Assembly (NCBI RefSeq): GCF_002277895.1
Contig: NZ_CP022999.1
Location: 310,001 to 374,000, forward strand
DNA length: 64,000 nt
Direction of reading: 5' to 3'
DNA from: Rhizobium sp. 11515TR
GTDB lineage: Bacteria > Pseudomonadota > Alphaproteobacteria > Rhizobiales > Rhizobiaceae
Position 1 is the stretch's first letter. Every line of letters starts with the position of its first letter. Below the pieces are notes generated by a model. That model worked only from the letters and a program-made list of their open reading frames with translations, had not been told where the DNA came from and did not search any database. The translations under genes were made by a program, and so were the position numbers. This document shows, piece after piece, positions 8,576-18,162 of the stretch.

Positions 8576-9589
8576 ATGAAATTCAACACACTGATCGCTG
8601 CGGCCGTCTTAGGTCTCGCCAGCATTTCCTTGGCGGCCGGCGCGGCCGCTGCCGACAAGAAGGTCGTCGTCGCCTATCAGACCGATGCCTTGCCCTCCTC
8701 GGTCGCGATCGCCAATGGCGATTTCGCGAAGGAGACCGGCTATGAGATCGACTTCCGCAAATTCAATTCCGGAGCGGAGATCTTCGCCGCCATCGCGTCC
8801 GGCGACGTCCAGATCGGCTATGTCGGCTCAAGCCCGTTTGCTGCAGCCGCCTCGCGCGGGCTGGAGGTGAAGGCATTCTACCTCTCGTCCATCTCCGGCG
8901 TCGATGAAGCTCTGGTGGTACGCAATGGCTCCGGCATCAACACGCTTGCCGATCTGAAGGGCAAGAAGCTCGCGGCAGCACCGGTCTCCACCGACCACTA
9001 TCAGCTGCTCGCCCTCATCAAATCCCTTGGCCTGAGCGAAAAGGACGTGCAGGTCTTTGCCATCCCGCAGCCGGAAATCGTCGCAAGCTACAATCGCGGC
9101 GATATCGACGGCGGCTTCGTCTGGGACCCGGCACTCACCGAGCTGAAGAAGAACGGCAAGGTGCTGGTGACCTCCAAAGATGTCGCCGACAAGGGCGCTC
9201 CGACATTTTCCGCCTGGGTCGCAACCTCGAAATTCGCAGCAGACAACCCACAATTCCTGAAGGCCTATGCCTCGGTGATCAACAAATACTACGCCTCGTT
9301 CGCAGCCGATAAGGCAGCCTGGGGACCGGACAGCGACAACGCCAAGGCGCTCGCCAAGCTTCTGGGCGGCACGGCAGACCAGCAGGCAGCAGCGCTCAAG
9401 AACCTCACTCTGCTGACGCCCGACGTGCAGGCATCGGCCGCCTGGCTCGGTGGCGGTGATCAGTCCGGCGCGGCAAAAATCCTCAAGGACACGGCAGCCT
9501 TCCTGAAGAGCCAGGGGAAAGTCTCCGAGGTTCTACCGAACTACGGCGCATTCGTCACCGCCGACGCGCTCGTCAGCGCAAGCAACTGA
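8576..9589 (+). CDS. Periplasmic substrate-binding protein, taurine/sulfonate type
   Basis: The 337-residue protein has a clear signal peptide ([20 protein letters not shown], then [10 protein letters not shown]). The mature protein follows the TauA/SsuA pattern: [20 protein letters not shown] at its start, the [20 protein letters not shown] ligand loop near residue 82, and [19 protein letters not shown] near 178. It captures an organosulfonate-like solute in the periplasm and passes it to the ATPase/permease encoded directly downstream. An LLM monooxygenase closes the cluster, which supports an alkanesulfonate or taurine-related substrate. Exact ligand unknown. Confidence 0.88.
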   Translation: MKFNTLIAAAVLGLASISLAAGAAAADKKVVVAYQTDALPSSVAIANGDFAKETGYEIDFRKFNSGAEIFAAIASGDVQIGYVGSSPFAAAASRGLEVKAFYLSSISGVDEALVVRNGSGINTLADLKGKKLAAAPVSTDHYQLLALIKSLGLSEKDVQVFAIPQPEIVASYNRGDIDGGFVWDPALTELKKNGKVLVTSKDVADKGAPTFSAWVATSKFAADNPQFLKAYASVINKYYASFAADKAAWGPDSDNAKALAKLLGGTADQQAAALKNLTLLTPDVQASAAWLGGGDQSGAAKILKDTAAFLKSQGKVSEVLPNYGAFVTADALVSASN

Positions 9590-9644
9590 TCCTCCCTGGC
9601 GTCGGCGCGCTTGTCGCGCCGGCGTCGCAATATCGAGAGAGCCC

Positions 9645-10433
9645 ATGCTTCAAGTCGACCATGCAAGCGTCTTCTTTGCAGCGCGTGACGGCAGAACCGT
9701 TCACGCGCTCGATCGCGTTTCCTTCAACATTCCGGAGCGCGGTATCGTCGTGGCGCTCGGCGCGTCCGGCTGCGGCAAATCCACCCTGCTCAATGCGATT
9801 GCCGGTTTCCTGCCGCTTTCGGAGGGACGGATTACGCTCGACGGCAGGCCGGTTTCCGGTCCCGGCGCTGATCGCGGCGTCGTTTTCCAGAAGGATTCGC
9901 TGCTGCCATGGAAGTCCGTCATCGACAATGTGGCCCTCGGTCTGCAATTTGCCGGACTGGGCAAGCGGGAACGCCGCGATCGCGCATCCGAGCTTTTGCG
10001 GCTGGTGGGCCTCACCGACTTTGCCAATGCTCTACCCTATGAATTATCGGGCGGCATGCGCCAGCGCGTCGGCATTGCCCGGGCACTCGCCACCGATCCC
10101 GACATATTGCTGATGGACGAACCCTTCGGCGCGCTCGACAGCCTGACGCGCGAGCAGATGCAGGAGCTGCTGGTCTCCGTCTGGGCCAGAACCGACAAGC
10201 GCATCTTCTTCATTACCCACTCGATCGAGGAAGCGCTGTTTCTCGGCACGGAGGTTCTCGTCATGTCTCCGAGGCCGGGGCGTGTCGTTGCGCGTTTCGA
10301 GCTTGATTTCGTGCATCGTTTTGCCGCCAGCGGCGATACGAGAGCGATCCTGTCTTCTCCCGAATTCGGCAATCTTCGGGACGAAATTCGCGCCATCCTC
10401 CACAGTGCCGACAACATCAGGAGTGCGGCATGA
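9645..10433 (+). CDS. ABC transporter ATPase, TauB/SsuB type
   Basis: The 262-residue ATPase carries Walker [10 protein letters not shown] near residue 43, a Q-loop [11 protein letters not shown] near 86, signature LSGGMRQR near 135, Walker B ILLMDEP near 155 and the H-loop FFITHS near 187. It powers import with the permease encoded next, whose ATG overlaps this stop by 4 bases (ATGA), indicating translational coupling. The gap to the binding-protein gene is 55 bp. SsuB and TauB cannot be told apart from sequence alone. Confidence 0.9.
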   Translation: MLQVDHASVFFAARDGRTVHALDRVSFNIPERGIVVALGASGCGKSTLLNAIAGFLPLSEGRITLDGRPVSGPGADRGVVFQKDSLLPWKSVIDNVALGLQFAGLGKRERRDRASELLRLVGLTDFANALPYELSGGMRQRVGIARALATDPDILLMDEPFGALDSLTREQMQELLVSVWARTDKRIFFITHSIEEALFLGTEVLVMSPRPGRVVARFELDFVHRFAASGDTRAILSSPEFGNLRDEIRAILHSADNIRSAA

Positions 10434-11284
10434 GCGATGTCATCGAAACGCACTCCGCTACCGTTTCTCAAAGGGAAACACAACCGAAGCTGGTTCGTGT
10501 TCCCGGCTTCGGCGTTGGCGAGAAACCCACCATCGCCATCAGCATCGTGACTGCAATCGTCTGCCTGGCATTGTGGTGGCTCGTCGCCGAGCTCGGCCTG
10601 GTATCTCATCTCTTCCTGCCTCGCCCCGATGAAGTGCTGACGCAGATCGGTGTCGTCTACCGCGATGGTTATGCCGGCGCTTCGCTTTCCGAACATATAT
10701 TGGCAAGCCTGTTCCGCATCGTCGTCGCCGCGGCCATCGCGATCGGGGTCGGCATTCCTGTCGGTCTGCTGATGGGGCTCAACCGCTGGGCAAAGGGAAT
10801 TCTCGATACGCCGATCGAATTCTATTGGCCACTGCCACCCCTTTCCTATCTGCCGCTGATGATCATATGGCTTGGGATCGGCGAGACCTCGAAGATCACC
10901 CTTCTCGTGCTTGCCATGTTCGCGCCCATTTGCCTGTCCGCCCAAGCCGGCGTGCGTTCGCTGCCCCTGGAGCGGGTCAATGCCGCACGGTCTCTCGGCG
11001 CGAACCAGCTGCAGCTTTTCTTCAACGTCGTCCTGCCTTCGGCCCTGCCGGAAATCCTAACCGGTATCCGGATCGCCTTCGGCATCGGCTGGGGAACGCT
11101 GGTGGCGGCCGAACTCATCGCTTCGACCCGCGGCATTGGCTTCATGATCATGTCGGCATCGCAGTTCCTTGCCACCGACGTCGTCTTCGTCGGCATCGGC
11201 ATCATTGCGGTCTGTGCCTTCGCCTTCTCGACCGCCGTCCGCATTCTTGAAGCAGTGCTCGTCCCTTGGAAGGGCAAGCTTTAG
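10430..11284 (+). CDS. ABC transporter permease, TauC/SsuC type
   Basis: The 284-residue integral membrane protein has about six hydrophobic segments. The first is near residues 30-55 ([20 protein letters not shown]). The cytoplasmic EAA-type loop near 185 reads [20 protein letters not shown] and contacts the ATPase. It begins with an ATGA overlap with the ATPase gene. Together the three genes make a complete one-permease importer (a homodimeric permease in this family). An LLM monooxygenase follows after an 85-bp gap. Confidence 0.9.
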   Translation: MSDVIETHSATVSQRETQPKLVRVPGFGVGEKPTIAISIVTAIVCLALWWLVAELGLVSHLFLPRPDEVLTQIGVVYRDGYAGASLSEHILASLFRIVVAAAIAIGVGIPVGLLMGLNRWAKGILDTPIEFYWPLPPLSYLPLMIIWLGIGETSKITLLVLAMFAPICLSAQAGVRSLPLERVNAARSLGANQLQLFFNVVLPSALPEILTGIRIAFGIGWGTLVAAELIASTRGIGFMIMSASQFLATDVVFVGIGIIAVCAFAFSTAVRILEAVLVPWKGKL

Positions 11285-11369
11285 ACTCAAGAGAGATGAG
11301 CCGAGGATTCACCGCGGCTCTCCTCGCCACAAATCCCTTATCAATTCAGACAGACCGACAGGCGCAGGC

Positions 11370-12440
11370 ATGAGCGATAACAGCGAATTTCTCTGGTACA
11401 TCCCGAACGACGTCAAGCCGGGTCACCGCGGCGATTCTGCCGTCGAAAACCACAACAGCCTGGAAACGCTCACGAGCCATGCCAAGGCGCTGGAGGATCA
11501 CGGCTGGAAGGGTGCATTGATCGGCACCGGCTGGGGCCGGCCCGACACCTTCACCGTGGCGGCCGCACTTGCTGCGCGCACCACCAGCTTCGAGCCGCTC
11601 ATCGCAATCCGCCCAGGCTATTGGCGCCCGGCGCACTTCGCTTCCGCTGCTGCCACGCTGGATCAGCTGAGCGGCGGCCGGGTGCGCATCAACATCGTTT
11701 CCGGCAAGGACAATCTTGCCGCCTATGGCGACAGTGAGGGCGATCAAGCCCATCGCTATGGCCGGACCAAGGAATTCATGCGGCTTACCCGCAAGCTCTG
11801 GACCGAAGAGAATGTCACCTATGAGGGAGAACACTTTCGCGTCAGCGAATCCACGGCTGCGCCGCGCATCGAGCCTCGCGATAAACGTCTGCATCCCAGG
11901 CTCTATTTCGGCGGCGCTTCGGATGCTGCAGAACGCGTTTCCGCCACGGAGGCAGATGTTCAGCTTTTCTGGGGCGAGCCACTCGCCGACATTGCCGAGC
12001 GGATCAGCCGACTGAAGGCATTAAGCAGGGACCTTGATCGCGATCTGCCACCGCTGGAATTCGGGCTGCGCATTACGACGCTGGTGCGCGACACGACGGA
12101 GCAGGCCTGGACCGATGCCGAGGCGAAAGTCGCCGAGATGGCTAAGAATAAGGGCGTCGGCTGGAACGATCACCGACAATCGATCGCAGTGGGCCAGAAA
12201 CGACTGTTCGATCTCGCCGCGCGCGGCGACGTGCTTGACGACAATCTCTATACCGCCCCGGGTAAGTTCGGCGGCGGCGGTGCCGGCACAACCTGGCTGG
12301 TCGGCTCGCCAGAGGATGTCGCCCGCTCCCTGCGCAAGTACCGCGATCTCGGCATCACGCATTTCGTTCTTTCGGACACACCCTACCTCTCGGAAATAAA
12401 GCGGCAGGGTGAGCAACTGCTGCCGCTGTTGCGCGCCTGA
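11370..12440 (+). CDS. LLM flavin monooxygenase, alkanesulfonate monooxygenase (SsuD)-like
   Basis: The 356-residue enzyme begins MSDNSEFLWYIPNDVKPGHR. It has the SsuD-like core: GALIGTGWGRPDTFTVAAAL near residue 50, IAIRPGYWRPAHFASAAATL near 80, and DQLSGGRVRINIVSG near 100. SsuD enzymes use FMNH2 and O2 to release sulfite from alkanesulfonates. The start at 11370 was chosen because the protein from there aligns with the family's N-terminus; the frame is open upstream for about 67 codons. It follows the sulfonate-type importer on the same strand, so uptake and desulfonation are probably linked. No SsuE-type FMN reductase is seen in the window. Confidence 0.85.
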   Translation: MSDNSEFLWYIPNDVKPGHRGDSAVENHNSLETLTSHAKALEDHGWKGALIGTGWGRPDTFTVAAALAARTTSFEPLIAIRPGYWRPAHFASAAATLDQLSGGRVRINIVSGKDNLAAYGDSEGDQAHRYGRTKEFMRLTRKLWTEENVTYEGEHFRVSESTAAPRIEPRDKRLHPRLYFGGASDAAERVSATEADVQLFWGEPLADIAERISRLKALSRDLDRDLPPLEFGLRITTLVRDTTEQAWTDAEAKVAEMAKNKGVGWNDHRQSIAVGQKRLFDLAARGDVLDDNLYTAPGKFGGGGAGTTWLVGSPEDVARSLRKYRDLGITHFVLSDTPYLSEIKRQGEQLLPLLRA

Positions 12441-12592
12441 AGGCGTGGCGCGACGAGCCAATTGAGACACAGAAATTTCGATTTCACGGCTGACCGGGAT
12501 CGGCCGCCGGGGTTTCATAACGTCTTTGAATTATTTATAGTCGAGGCTAAACATCATTACACGACTCTTAATCACGAGGGAGATGAGCCGCC

Positions 12593-13042
12593 TTGACGAA
12601 ATTGCCTGCCGCCGCGGAAAGCCGTCTTTCTTCGACCGAGATCGAGACGCATGCCGAGGCCTTTCAGAAAAGCCGCGACGATCGACGCACGGAATTGATG
12701 GAGGATTACGTCGAGCTCATCGCCGATCTGATAGAGCATGCTGGCGAAGCGCGCCAGACCGATATTGCGCAAAGACTGGGAGTAACACAGCCGACGGTTG
12801 CAAAAATGCTCAAGCGGCTCGCCGAGGAAAACCTGATCACCCAGCGCCCTTATCGTGGCGTGTTCCTGACTGAAGAAGGGCACCGCCTGGCGGTGGCAAC
12901 CCGCCGGCGCCATGAGATCGTCGAGGCCGTTCTGTGCCGCCTCGGCGTCGATCCTGATACGGCAAGGAATGATGCCGAAGGCATCGAACACCATGTCAGC
13001 GAAAAGACCCTCGAAGCCTTCGAGCGTTTTTTGAAGACATGA
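12593..13042 (+). CDS. mntR: MntR-type manganese-responsive regulator (DtxR family)
   Basis: The 149-residue protein contains a DtxR-family winged helix: [20 protein letters not shown], the recognition region [20 protein letters not shown] near residue 65, and a metal-binding dimerisation domain with [18 protein letters not shown] and [13 protein letters not shown]. Related MntR proteins repress or activate Mn2+ transport genes; none lies next to it. The reading frame starts at TTG (12593) after a GAGGGAG site. An ATG at 12583, 10 bases earlier and in another frame, opens a competing frame, so the TTG start may lower expression. Upstream at 12520-12550 is an AT-rich promoter-like stretch. Confidence 0.82.
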   Translation: MTKLPAAAESRLSSTEIETHAEAFQKSRDDRRTELMEDYVELIADLIEHAGEARQTDIAQRLGVTQPTVAKMLKRLAEENLITQRPYRGVFLTEEGHRLAVATRRRHEIVEAVLCRLGVDPDTARNDAEGIEHHVSEKTLEAFERFLKT

Positions 13043-13261
13043 CTGACCCATACATCGGATCAACCCGATAGCGATCGGGCCAAAGAGCCATTTGGGGCAC
13101 AGTTTTGACAAGAATGAGTTGAAAAGAAGCGGACAGTGACCGTCCGGCTTGACCCGCTACCTGATATCAACGCAAGGTTTACGAATGCTCGCTAAGCAGA
13201 ACTTGGCGAACTGCCGGCCCTTCATTTCGCATACTTACTTTTACTGCCGGCACAGGGAATC

Positions 13262-14731
13262 ATGATGAACGCCCAGGACTTCAGCAGCACCGTTTTCGAC
13301 CTTGCCCCCGTCGCCATGTGGCTGGAGGATTTCAGCGGCGTCAAGGAGCAGTTCGAAGTCTGGCGTGCGGAAGGCGTGACGGACCTGCGTTCCTATCTGT
13401 TGGCCGACGTGCAGCGCGTCGCATCCTGCTCGCAAAAGATCAAGCTTCTTGCCGTCAATGCCAGGACGCTGGAGCTCTTCGAGGCGCCGTCCTTCGAGAC
13501 GCTCGTCGAAAGCCTTTCGCGGGTCTTCCGCGACGAGATGCTGCAAAGCCATGTGAATGAGCTGGTGGCGCTCTGGGAAGGCAAGACCGAGTTTTCGGGC
13601 ACCGCGATCAACTATTCCCTCGGCGGCAAAAGGCTCGACATCCAGCTACGCGGCGTCATCCTACCGGGCCACGAGACCTCGTGGAGCCGGCTGCTGCTAA
13701 CGACGGAAGACGTGACGGCCCGCGAGGAGGCGAGACGGCAGGAAGAGCGGCAGCGCCGCTATGCCGAGGGCATGTTCGAGCATTCGCCGGTCTCCCTATG
13801 GGTCGAGGATTTCAGCCGCATCAAGATCCTGCTCGATGAGATCCGCCACCGAGGCATTGTCGACTTTCAGGTATTTCTCGACGTGCATCCGGAGTTCGTC
13901 CAGCAATGCATGAGCGAGATCAGCGTGCTCGACGTCAATCAGGCAACGCTCGATCTCTTCTGCGCACCAGACCGCCAGACCCTGCATCAGCGGATCGGCG
14001 AAGTGTTCCGCGATGACATGGAGAAGCATTTCCGTGGGCAATTGGTGGAATTGTGGAACGGCCGCCTCTTCCATCAGCGTGAAGTGCTGAACTACGCGCT
14101 CGACGGATCGGAGCGTCATGTCCTCCTTCAGTTTTCGGTCTTTCCCGGTTACGAGGAAGACTGGTCGCTGGTGCAGGTGGCACTCACCGACATTACCGCG
14201 CGCAAGAAGGCGGAAGCCTATCTCGAATATCTCGGCAAGCACGATGTGCTCACCCGGCTCTTCAACCGCGCCTTCTATATGGAGGAGCTCAACAGGCTGG
14301 AGCGCAAATCGCTTCGGCCGGTATCGGCCATCATTCTCGATCTGAACGGACTGAAAGAGTCTAATGACGAGAGCGGCCACGATGCTGGCGATGCGCTGCT
14401 GCGTCGTATGGGCGAGGTGCTGAACAGCGTCGTCTCCCTGCCGAACCACGCCGCCCGCATCGGCGGCGACGAATTTGCCGTTCTCATGCCAGGCGCCGAT
14501 GAAATCGCGGCTGCCGCGATGGTCGAGACGATCAACGAACTGCTGAAGATCAACAATCAGTTCTATTCCAGTGCGCCGCTCAGCGTCTCCATCGGCATTG
14601 CCACGAGCCTGCCCGGCGAAACGATGGAAGCCATGATCAAGCGCGCGGATCTCGGCATGTACGAGCAGAAGAAGGCTCACTACGCCGCAGCTGCCACCAT
14701 AGGTCCGCATCAGGCAAAGCACGGCGCCTGA
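13262..14731 (+). CDS. Diguanylate cyclase with duplicated N-terminal sensor domain
   Basis: The 489-residue protein has two homologous PAS-like domains followed by GGDEF. The first copy opens with APVAMWLEDFSGVKEQFEVW near residue 17. The second opens with SPVSLWVEDFSRIKILLDEI near 178. Each is followed by a LLAVNARTLELFEAP / VLDVNQATLDLFCAP word. The catalytic domain has DVLTRLFNRAFY near 337, an intact GGDEF near 402 and SIGIATS near 443. It should make cyclic di-GMP in the cytoplasm. No RxxD inhibitory site is evident five residues upstream of GGDEF. No membrane segments are seen, so the signal is probably intracellular. Starts ATGATG; the first is used. Confidence 0.9.
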   Translation: MMNAQDFSSTVFDLAPVAMWLEDFSGVKEQFEVWRAEGVTDLRSYLLADVQRVASCSQKIKLLAVNARTLELFEAPSFETLVESLSRVFRDEMLQSHVNELVALWEGKTEFSGTAINYSLGGKRLDIQLRGVILPGHETSWSRLLLTTEDVTAREEARRQEERQRRYAEGMFEHSPVSLWVEDFSRIKILLDEIRHRGIVDFQVFLDVHPEFVQQCMSEISVLDVNQATLDLFCAPDRQTLHQRIGEVFRDDMEKHFRGQLVELWNGRLFHQREVLNYALDGSERHVLLQFSVFPGYEEDWSLVQVALTDITARKKAEAYLEYLGKHDVLTRLFNRAFYMEELNRLERKSLRPVSAIILDLNGLKESNDESGHDAGDALLRRMGEVLNSVVSLPNHAARIGGDEFAVLMPGADEIAAAAMVETINELLKINNQFYSSAPLSVSIGIATSLPGETMEAMIKRADLGMYEQKKAHYAAAATIGPHQAKHGA

Positions 14732-14852
14732 CGCTCTCGCATAGAGACCGACCCGCATAATCCATTGAAACCGTTGGGTTTCATGCGCCCGATTGCCAGG
14801 AACAAAAAACGCGACTTCTCATTTGGCTCTCTGGGAAAGATGGAGTTTTGAC

Positions 14853-15692
14853 ATGGACGATCAAACGACCAATATCGTCGTCGCCACTCGCTCGGCACTC
14901 GACCAGGCCTCGGCACTCGCGGTTCAATATGGATTTTCGCTTCTCGGCGCGATCATTCTTCTGATCGGTGGCTGGCTTCTTGCGGGCATTATCAGCCGTT
15001 CGGCCTACCGTGTCATCTCACGCATTCGCGGCATAGACGAAACGCTCGCGAGCTTCTTCCAGAATGTCCTGCACTACAGCTTGCTCATCCTTGTCTTCAT
15101 CACCGTCCTTGGCCAGTTCGGCGTTCAGACAGCCTCCATCATCGCCGCTCTCGGTGCTGCCGGCCTCGCGATCGGCCTGGCACTGCAAGGCACGCTTCAA
15201 AATATCGCCGCCGGCATCATGCTGCTGATCCTGCGGCCATTTCGGGTCGGCGAATATATCGAGACGGCGAACGTCAAAGGTTACATCAAGGAGATCGGGC
15301 TCTTCGCGACGGAGATGAGGACGGCCGACGGCCTCTATCTGATGGCACCGAACTCCACGCTCTGGAACACGCCCATCATCAATCACAGCCGCGAGCCGGA
15401 CCGCCGCCAGCAATTGTCCGTTGCCATGGGTGAGAAAATCGACATCGATCTTGCCCGCAAAACAATCCTGGACATCCTGAAAGGGGATCAGCGCATCAAG
15501 ACCACACCCGCACCGAAGGTTTTTCTCGACGAGCTGGCCGTCGATCAAGCCGTGCTCAACATCGAATATTGGGCGATCACCACGTCGTGGTCCGATGTCC
15601 GGCACGATGTCGTCTCGAAGCTCAAGGCCAGGCTTGCCGAGCCCGACATAACGATCAAATCACCGACGGAGGCGACAGGGCCTGCCGACTGA
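14853..15692 (+). CDS. Small-conductance mechanosensitive channel (MscS family)
   Basis: The 279-residue protein begins MDDQTTNIVVATRSALDQAS and has three membrane segments: about 25-48, 68-90 and a pore-lining helix with ALGAAGLAIGLALQGTLQN near 100. It then has the MscS beta domain (RPFRVGEYIETANVKGYIKE) and a cytoplasmic alpha/beta region. The gene product opens under membrane tension to release solutes in hypo-osmotic shock. ATG 14853 follows GGAGTTTT by 4 bases; an upstream ATG at 14793 would add 20 residues with no site. A 40-base hairpin region lies just downstream. Confidence 0.9.
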   Translation: MDDQTTNIVVATRSALDQASALAVQYGFSLLGAIILLIGGWLLAGIISRSAYRVISRIRGIDETLASFFQNVLHYSLLILVFITVLGQFGVQTASIIAALGAAGLAIGLALQGTLQNIAAGIMLLILRPFRVGEYIETANVKGYIKEIGLFATEMRTADGLYLMAPNSTLWNTPIINHSREPDRRQQLSVAMGEKIDIDLARKTILDILKGDQRIKTTPAPKVFLDELAVDQAVLNIEYWAITTSWSDVRHDVVSKLKARLAEPDITIKSPTEATGPAD

Positions 15693-15710
15693 GGTCACTG
15701 CTCGAACGCT

Positions 15711-15750
15711 AAGCCTGCCGCCGGCAGGGAGTCGAACCAGCGGCAGGCTT
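15711..15750 (+). terminator. Hairpin downstream of mscS
   Basis: AAGCCTGCCGC (15711-15721) and GCGGCAGGCTT (15740-15750) are perfect 11-bp inverted arms with an 18-base loop. They lie between the mscS stop and the convergent outer-membrane gene. No T-run follows, so it may act as a bidirectional or attenuating structure. Confidence 0.5.
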
Positions 15751-15865
15751 CGCGAGGTCATGACACCTCGAGCAAGATCGATGTCCTGCCCGTTCTAAAC
15801 TTCCGCGAGAGGCATTTGTTCCCTGCAGCGATATGCGAAGGGTCGAACCTGGAAACCTCGCGAAT

Positions 15866-16528
15866 CTACCATTTGATGCGGTAGTCCACCCGCACATTGC
15901 CAGCCGGCGTCAAAGTCTGCGGATCGGCGAAGGAGGCCGAGAAATTGAGGTTCGGCGCCAAAGGCTGCCGAAACGAGACCGTGCTGGAAAAGGCGCTACC
16001 GACGTCCTTCAGATTGCCGATCGCAGATAGAGACGTTCCTGTCCAGGGAACAGCAACGGTAACGGCTTGCGTTGCGGTAATGGAATTTGCCGCATTCCGC
16101 GTGCCCGCGTAATTTACGTTCAGCGACCTCGAAGTGCTCATGTCCAGATTTTCCGACACCGTCCAGCTCCGCGAGCGCTCGATGCAAAGCGTTCCCGTGC
16201 TGTTGAGCGCATCGACCCTCAACGACACCTCGCGGCGCCATTCGGTTGAAAAGCGTTTGTGATCATCGATTGCCGTGCCCCATAGGGTCGCCAGGCTACT
16301 GCTTCGTAAGATCGCGCCGGTGGCGGCGCTACCAAGCCCGAGATCCATGCCGGCACTGACATCCCAGGCCATCGGCAGCCGAAAACCAAGAGTGGTCTTG
16401 TATGTTCTGGGTGCGACCTTGACCGGCGACCAGATCATCAGATCGCTGGCTTTGGTGACCTGCGGCAAGCTGACACTCGCAAGAAGACCAAGAACGCCGC
16501 GAAGGACGCGTTTTGACTTGAAGCCCAT
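15866..16528 (-). CDS. Exported protein, possible outer-membrane beta-barrel fragment-like (220 aa)
   Basis: The 220-residue protein starts with a signal-peptide-like segment (MGFKSKRVLRGVLGLLASVS, cleavage likely after QVTKA). The rest alternates polar and hydrophobic residues and is rich in Ser/Thr (TYKTTLGFRLPMAWDVSAGM, FSSTVSFRQPLAPNLNFSAS) and ends VDYRIKW with a terminal aromatic, as outer-membrane beta-strands often do. No named family is recognised. One cysteine (GTLCIERS) lies near residue 116. Probable role: envelope protein of unknown function. It is isolated between mscS (convergent) and a 417-bp gap. Confidence 0.6.
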   Translation of the reverse strand: MGFKSKRVLRGVLGLLASVSLPQVTKASDLMIWSPVKVAPRTYKTTLGFRLPMAWDVSAGMDLGLGSAATGAILRSSSLATLWGTAIDDHKRFSTEWRREVSLRVDALNSTGTLCIERSRSWTVSENLDMSTSRSLNVNYAGTRNAANSITATQAVTVAVPWTGTSLSAIGNLKDVGSAFSSTVSFRQPLAPNLNFSASFADPQTLTPAGNVRVDYRIKW

Positions 16529-16945
16529 GCTAAAGCCCGCATTCTCTGTACCCCGACCTCATGATGTTCAGGGCGCACCAAGGCAACAGCCAGATACGGA
16601 ACAACCGCATTCCGGCTTCGGATTGATTTTGTTCGGTTAAGCGCCAGCAAAATTGCGGCACATCGGAGCCAAAGATTTACGGCATCCGGTTGAAGGGAAT
16701 GACGCAGCTTCCAATCAAGCAGCACCCTTCGCCTGAAAGAATCCCATCCGGGGTCGCGCTTGTAAACCCCTTGATCTCATGTTTTTTGCTGCGTTGCACA
16801 CATGTCGCACCTGCGACGCCGCAGCATGAAAGCGACATCACCGCGAACGGCCTGAAAAACCAGCCCTTGCCGGATAGCCAAGTCGTCATTGAAGGATGAT
16901 CACATTCCCGCGAGCGGCCGCGGCGCGAAGCATCGAACCGGTGGT
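16529..16945. other. Intergenic region without a recognised gene
   Basis: These 417 bp contain short open frames on both strands (for example 16690-16899 on plus and 16677-16949 on minus) with no family resemblance and no convincing ribosome-binding sites. I see nothing I can name. It separates the exported-protein gene promoter from the end of the next minus-strand gene. Confidence 0.4.
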
Positions 16946-18037
16946 TCACCCCGCGCGGAGCCCAGCCTTCGTCAGAATCGGAAGCACCCGATCGCAGAAA
17001 TAGGGCAGTTCCTCCGTATAGTTGACGAAGGACAAGGCGATGCCGGCATAGCCTTGCTCGGCAATGGCGATCATCTCTTCGGCAATGCGCTGCGGCGTGC
17101 CGATCAGCGGATAGCTGCCTGCTCCACCGGCAAACCGCTGGCGGTAGCGGTCATAGGCCTCGCGATCATGAGATTGCGAGAACTCCTTCTTGCCGGCCAT
17201 GTGCTGGTCGACGGCAGCGTGATCGGCCATGGTCACGGCATAGAGCGTATAGTAATCCTCTGCCTCCGTCTGTGTCTCGCGGCAGACGACGTGACAGACG
17301 GTATAAACGCCGACTTGCCTGCCTTTGCCTTCCGCCCGTGCAGCGATGTCAGTCACATGCTTTCCGGCGTCATCGATCTCGGTGAAGGTGGTGAAGAGAT
17401 AGTCGCAATGCGCCGCGGCAAAGTCTCGACCGGGGTCGCCGAAGGCCGCATTCATCGTCACCGGCCGTGGCGCCTGCAGGCTTGCGGGACGGCTGACGGC
17501 TTCTTTCAGATTATAGTAGCTGCCGCCATAGTCGATCGGCTCATCGGAGGCGTAGAGCCTTTCGACAACTTCCAGCCATTCGGCGGCTTGGTCGTAGCCT
17601 TTTTCGACCAGCGGCACGCCGAACATGCCGAATTCCTTCGGGTTCCAGCCACAGACAATGTTCAGCCCGGCTCGCCCCTGGCTGATATGATCGACCGTCG
17701 CAAGCGACTTGGCAGCATAAAGGGGATGGACGAGCGGTACGTGCACCGTCATGAAAAGGCCGATCTGCTCGGTCGCAGCGGAGAGCGCAGCAGCCCAGGT
17801 GAAAGTCTCGAACGACCATTCACGCACGCGGTTCTTGCCGCCGAAACCGCGCCAGCGGGCAATCGGCAGAAAGAATTCGAGCCCCGCCCGGTCGGCGATC
17901 TGTGCTGCGGTCAGATTATCCTGCCAGCCGGCCGTCCAACGCTCCGGCACGTCGGTGATCGCGAGCCCGCCATCCGCATTGGTCGAGAAAACACCGAGCT
18001 TCAGCCTGTTCGGCCCCTTCAGCGGATGCATCTTCAT
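16946..18037 (-). CDS. LLM-class flavin-dependent monooxygenase (sulfone/sulfonate or pyrimidine-oxidase-like)
   Basis: The 363-residue luciferase-fold enzyme has RLKLGVFSTNADGGLAITDV at its start, EFFLPIARWRGFGGKNRVRE near residue 54, and GRAGLNIVCGWNPKEFGMFG near 142. The last word is typical of SsuD/SfnG/RutA-like branches. The ATG follows a strong GGGAGGAGGAGG site. A TTTCTATCG word shared with the ABC operon at 8485 lies 57-65 bp upstream (minus strand). It has no close operon partner. Substrate could be a sulfone, sulfonate or amide; I cannot decide from sequence. Confidence 0.8.
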   Translation of the reverse strand: MKMHPLKGPNRLKLGVFSTNADGGLAITDVPERWTAGWQDNLTAAQIADRAGLEFFLPIARWRGFGGKNRVREWSFETFTWAAALSAATEQIGLFMTVHVPLVHPLYAAKSLATVDHISQGRAGLNIVCGWNPKEFGMFGVPLVEKGYDQAAEWLEVVERLYASDEPIDYGGSYYNLKEAVSRPASLQAPRPVTMNAAFGDPGRDFAAAHCDYLFTTFTEIDDAGKHVTDIAARAEGKGRQVGVYTVCHVVCRETQTEAEDYYTLYAVTMADHAAVDQHMAGKKEFSQSHDREAYDRYRQRFAGGAGSYPLIGTPQRIAEEMIAIAEQGYAGIALSFVNYTEELPYFCDRVLPILTKAGLRAG

Positions 18038-18162
18038 GGCGGCCTCCTCCTCCCGAGTTCACCTCGCGTCTATCCTGCAAAATCCGCAGCGACCCGATAG
18101 AAATGTGTTAGCGTCGTAACGAAGAATTTCAAGCTTAAAATTTTTCGATCCGTGCATACTAA

